From assembly GCA_027083715.1 (NCBI GenBank), contig JALWNR010000064.1:1-7868 (forward strand): DNA of 7,868 nt, written 5' to 3'. A program made the translations under genes and the position numbers. The first letter of the stretch is position 1, and every line of letters starts with the position of its first letter. Below the pieces are notes generated by a model. That model did no database searches. It saw nothing but the letters and a program-made list of their open reading frames with translations, and was not told the DNA's origin. This document shows positions 7,029 to 7,868 of this stretch, piece by piece. This DNA is from Bacteroidales bacterium (lineage in GTDB: Bacteria; Bacteroidota; Bacteroidia; Bacteroidales; NBLH01).

Positions 7029-7104
7029 TAGTGTCATGTCAAGCATATTATTATCATACCAAGTTTTGAAAATTTTACGGCATAATACACTTTACATGGC
7101 ACTA
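7029..7104. repeat. 11-bp inverted repeat bounding the convergent spacer
   Basis: TAGTGTCATGT (7029-7039) and ACATGGCACTA (7094-7104) are inverted copies differing at one position, separated by 54 bases. In plus-strand RNA the odd pair is a U-G wobble, so the 11-bp stem stays continuous; in minus-strand RNA it becomes a C-A mismatch. The right arm contains the TAG stop codon of the racemase gene. There is no T-run after either arm, so it is not a canonical Rho-independent terminator, although it could still stop or protect the 3' end of the protease mRNA. Confidence 0.55.
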
Positions 7105-7868
7105 AAATAAATCAGGAATATGATGGTAATTTCTCAGTGCTTCCGCCGTTTTGTGCGAATGTTTATCAATCATGGCGGAAACACTTTCAATCTCGCTTTC
7201 TTTTAACTGAACGCGGGATATTACTTTGATTAAATTATCGTTGTTTTTATTTGTTTGTCCGTTTTTGTTTCTGATTGTATCAAAAATCAAGTTTGCAAAT
7301 TCTGTATTCGGATTTAGTAGTTCGCTGAAATTAATACCAAACTCATCAGCCATTTCAAAAAAATCATTTTTTATAAACGGGAAATGTGTACAACCAAGAA
7401 ATAATGAAAGTTTGTTATTTTGTAAATTTTGCTTAATTAACTCATTTTTAACTTCACGAAAAGCTTGTTTCAGAATTGTTTTTATTGTTTTTTGATCGTT
7501 ACTTTCAATGGCATCCGGCAGTTCAGTATTACTGGCAATACTGATTACATTTTTATGTGTTTTTTGATAAACCCCTGAATTTACTGTGGTTGGCATGGAT
7601 ATTTCAACAATGGTATCGTAAGCTGATTCATTAATAAGTTTTTGACCGGTTGCTACGATGTCCAGTATTGCAGCCGAACTATTTTCTTTATATTTTGAGT
7701 TTTGGTAAACAACCGAAAGAGTATTGCAGGCAATTGCAATATAATCCGCATGATAGTTTTCCTGCATTGATTTAAGCGCGTTGTCAAAAACTTTGACTTG
7801 TTGTTGTTTTTCCATAGTTCTGTAACCCTGTCCTCTTTTGTATTGTGCGTTAAAAAACAGGATATCTA
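7102..7868 (-). CDS. Asp/Glu racemase superfamily protein (glutamate racemase-like), 5' end cut by window edge
   Basis: This gene belongs to the cofactor-independent racemase superfamily that includes MurI, in which two Cys act as acid/base catalysts. Both Cys motifs are visible: ACNTLS (7714-7731) and LGCTHFP (7378-7398), with the superfamily motif PTTVNSGVY between them. An ATG exists at 7815, but the frame stays open through it to the right edge. The 17 codons upstream read as family-like sequence (ILFFNAQYKRGQGYRT), aligning with the strand before the substrate loop of MurI. The real start therefore lies outside the window, and about 35 N-terminal residues, including the usual DSGxGG region, are missing. 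Canonical MurI has GDTARxPYG where this protein has NAQY...GY, so it may belong to a MurI-like subfamily of uncertain substrate. A role in peptidoglycan D-glutamate supply is possible but not shown. It ends convergently against the protease gene, with a gap of 78 bases. Confidence 0.85.
   Translation of the reverse strand, partial: DILFFNAQYKRGQGYRTMEKQQQVKVFDNALKSMQENYHADYIAIACNTLSVVYQNSKYKENSSAAILDIVATGQKLINESAYDTIVEISMPTTVNSGVYQKTHKNVISIASNTELPDAIESNDQKTIKTILKQAFREVKNELIKQNLQNNKLSLFLGCTHFPFIKNDFFEMADEFGINFSELLNPNTEFANLIFDTIRNKNGQTNKNNDNLIKVISRVQLKESEIESVSAMIDKHSHKTAEALRNYHHIPDLF

Noticed and set aside
7029..7104. Canonical Rho-independent bidirectional terminator
   Set aside because: The stem arms are 54 bases apart, and neither strand has a T-run after its distal arm. 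Only an inverted repeat can be claimed.
7226..7495. Plus-strand open frame of 89 codons with a hydrophobic start (LSLFLFVCPFLFLIV)
   Set aside because: It looks like a signal peptide at first, but it is antisense to the racemase, covering the LGCTHFP motif, and the hydrophobicity comes from reading Lys/Asn/Glu-rich codons in reverse.
1..7868. A coordinated new multi-gene system (defence, toxin-antitoxin, mobile island)
   Set aside because: The three genes are divergent then convergent, belong to known families with no evident shared pathway, and there are no integrase, transposase, tRNA, CRISPR or phage signals.

Overview
The window looks like part of the chromosome of a member of the Bacteroidota. 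It is AT-rich, its genes lack Shine-Dalgarno sequences, one intergenic region carries a TAnnTTTG-type promoter element, and the central gene ends in a type IX secretion (T9SS) sorting domain, which is essentially restricted to this phylum. No species can be named from the sequence alone.

Layout: (1) Bases 1-1990, minus strand, hold most of a ribonuclease R gene (rnr). It runs off the left edge, and only the end of its S1 domain is missing. (2) Bases 1991-2349 form a divergent, non-coding, AT-rich intergenic region with candidate promoters for both flanking genes, a few short repeats, and a possible leader hairpin just before the next start codon. (3) Bases 2350-7023, plus strand, encode one intact 1557-residue secreted protein. 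It has a signal peptide, a Spi-like propeptide, a C10 (streptopain/SpeB-like) cysteine peptidase domain with catalytic Cys and His visible, about 1100 residues of non-catalytic modules (PPC, CARDB, PPC-like, Ig-like, LamG, more Ig-like), and a C-terminal T9SS sorting domain. (4) Bases 7024-7101 form a short convergent spacer whose ends carry an 11-bp inverted repeat. (5) Bases 7102-7868, minus strand, hold the 3' part of an Asp/Glu racemase superfamily gene, whose real start lies beyond the right edge.

The three genes do not form an operon. The first and second are divergent and the second and third convergent, and no shared pathway is evident. RNase R and the racemase-like protein are probably cytoplasmic housekeeping or metabolic enzymes. 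The central gene is a secreted or cell-surface proteinase. I found no RNA gene, CRISPR array, transposase or phage gene, and no convincing undescribed multi-gene system. The points most worth a second look are the architecture of the giant C10 protease, the repeat bounding the convergent spacer, and the alternative hairpins in the protease leader.
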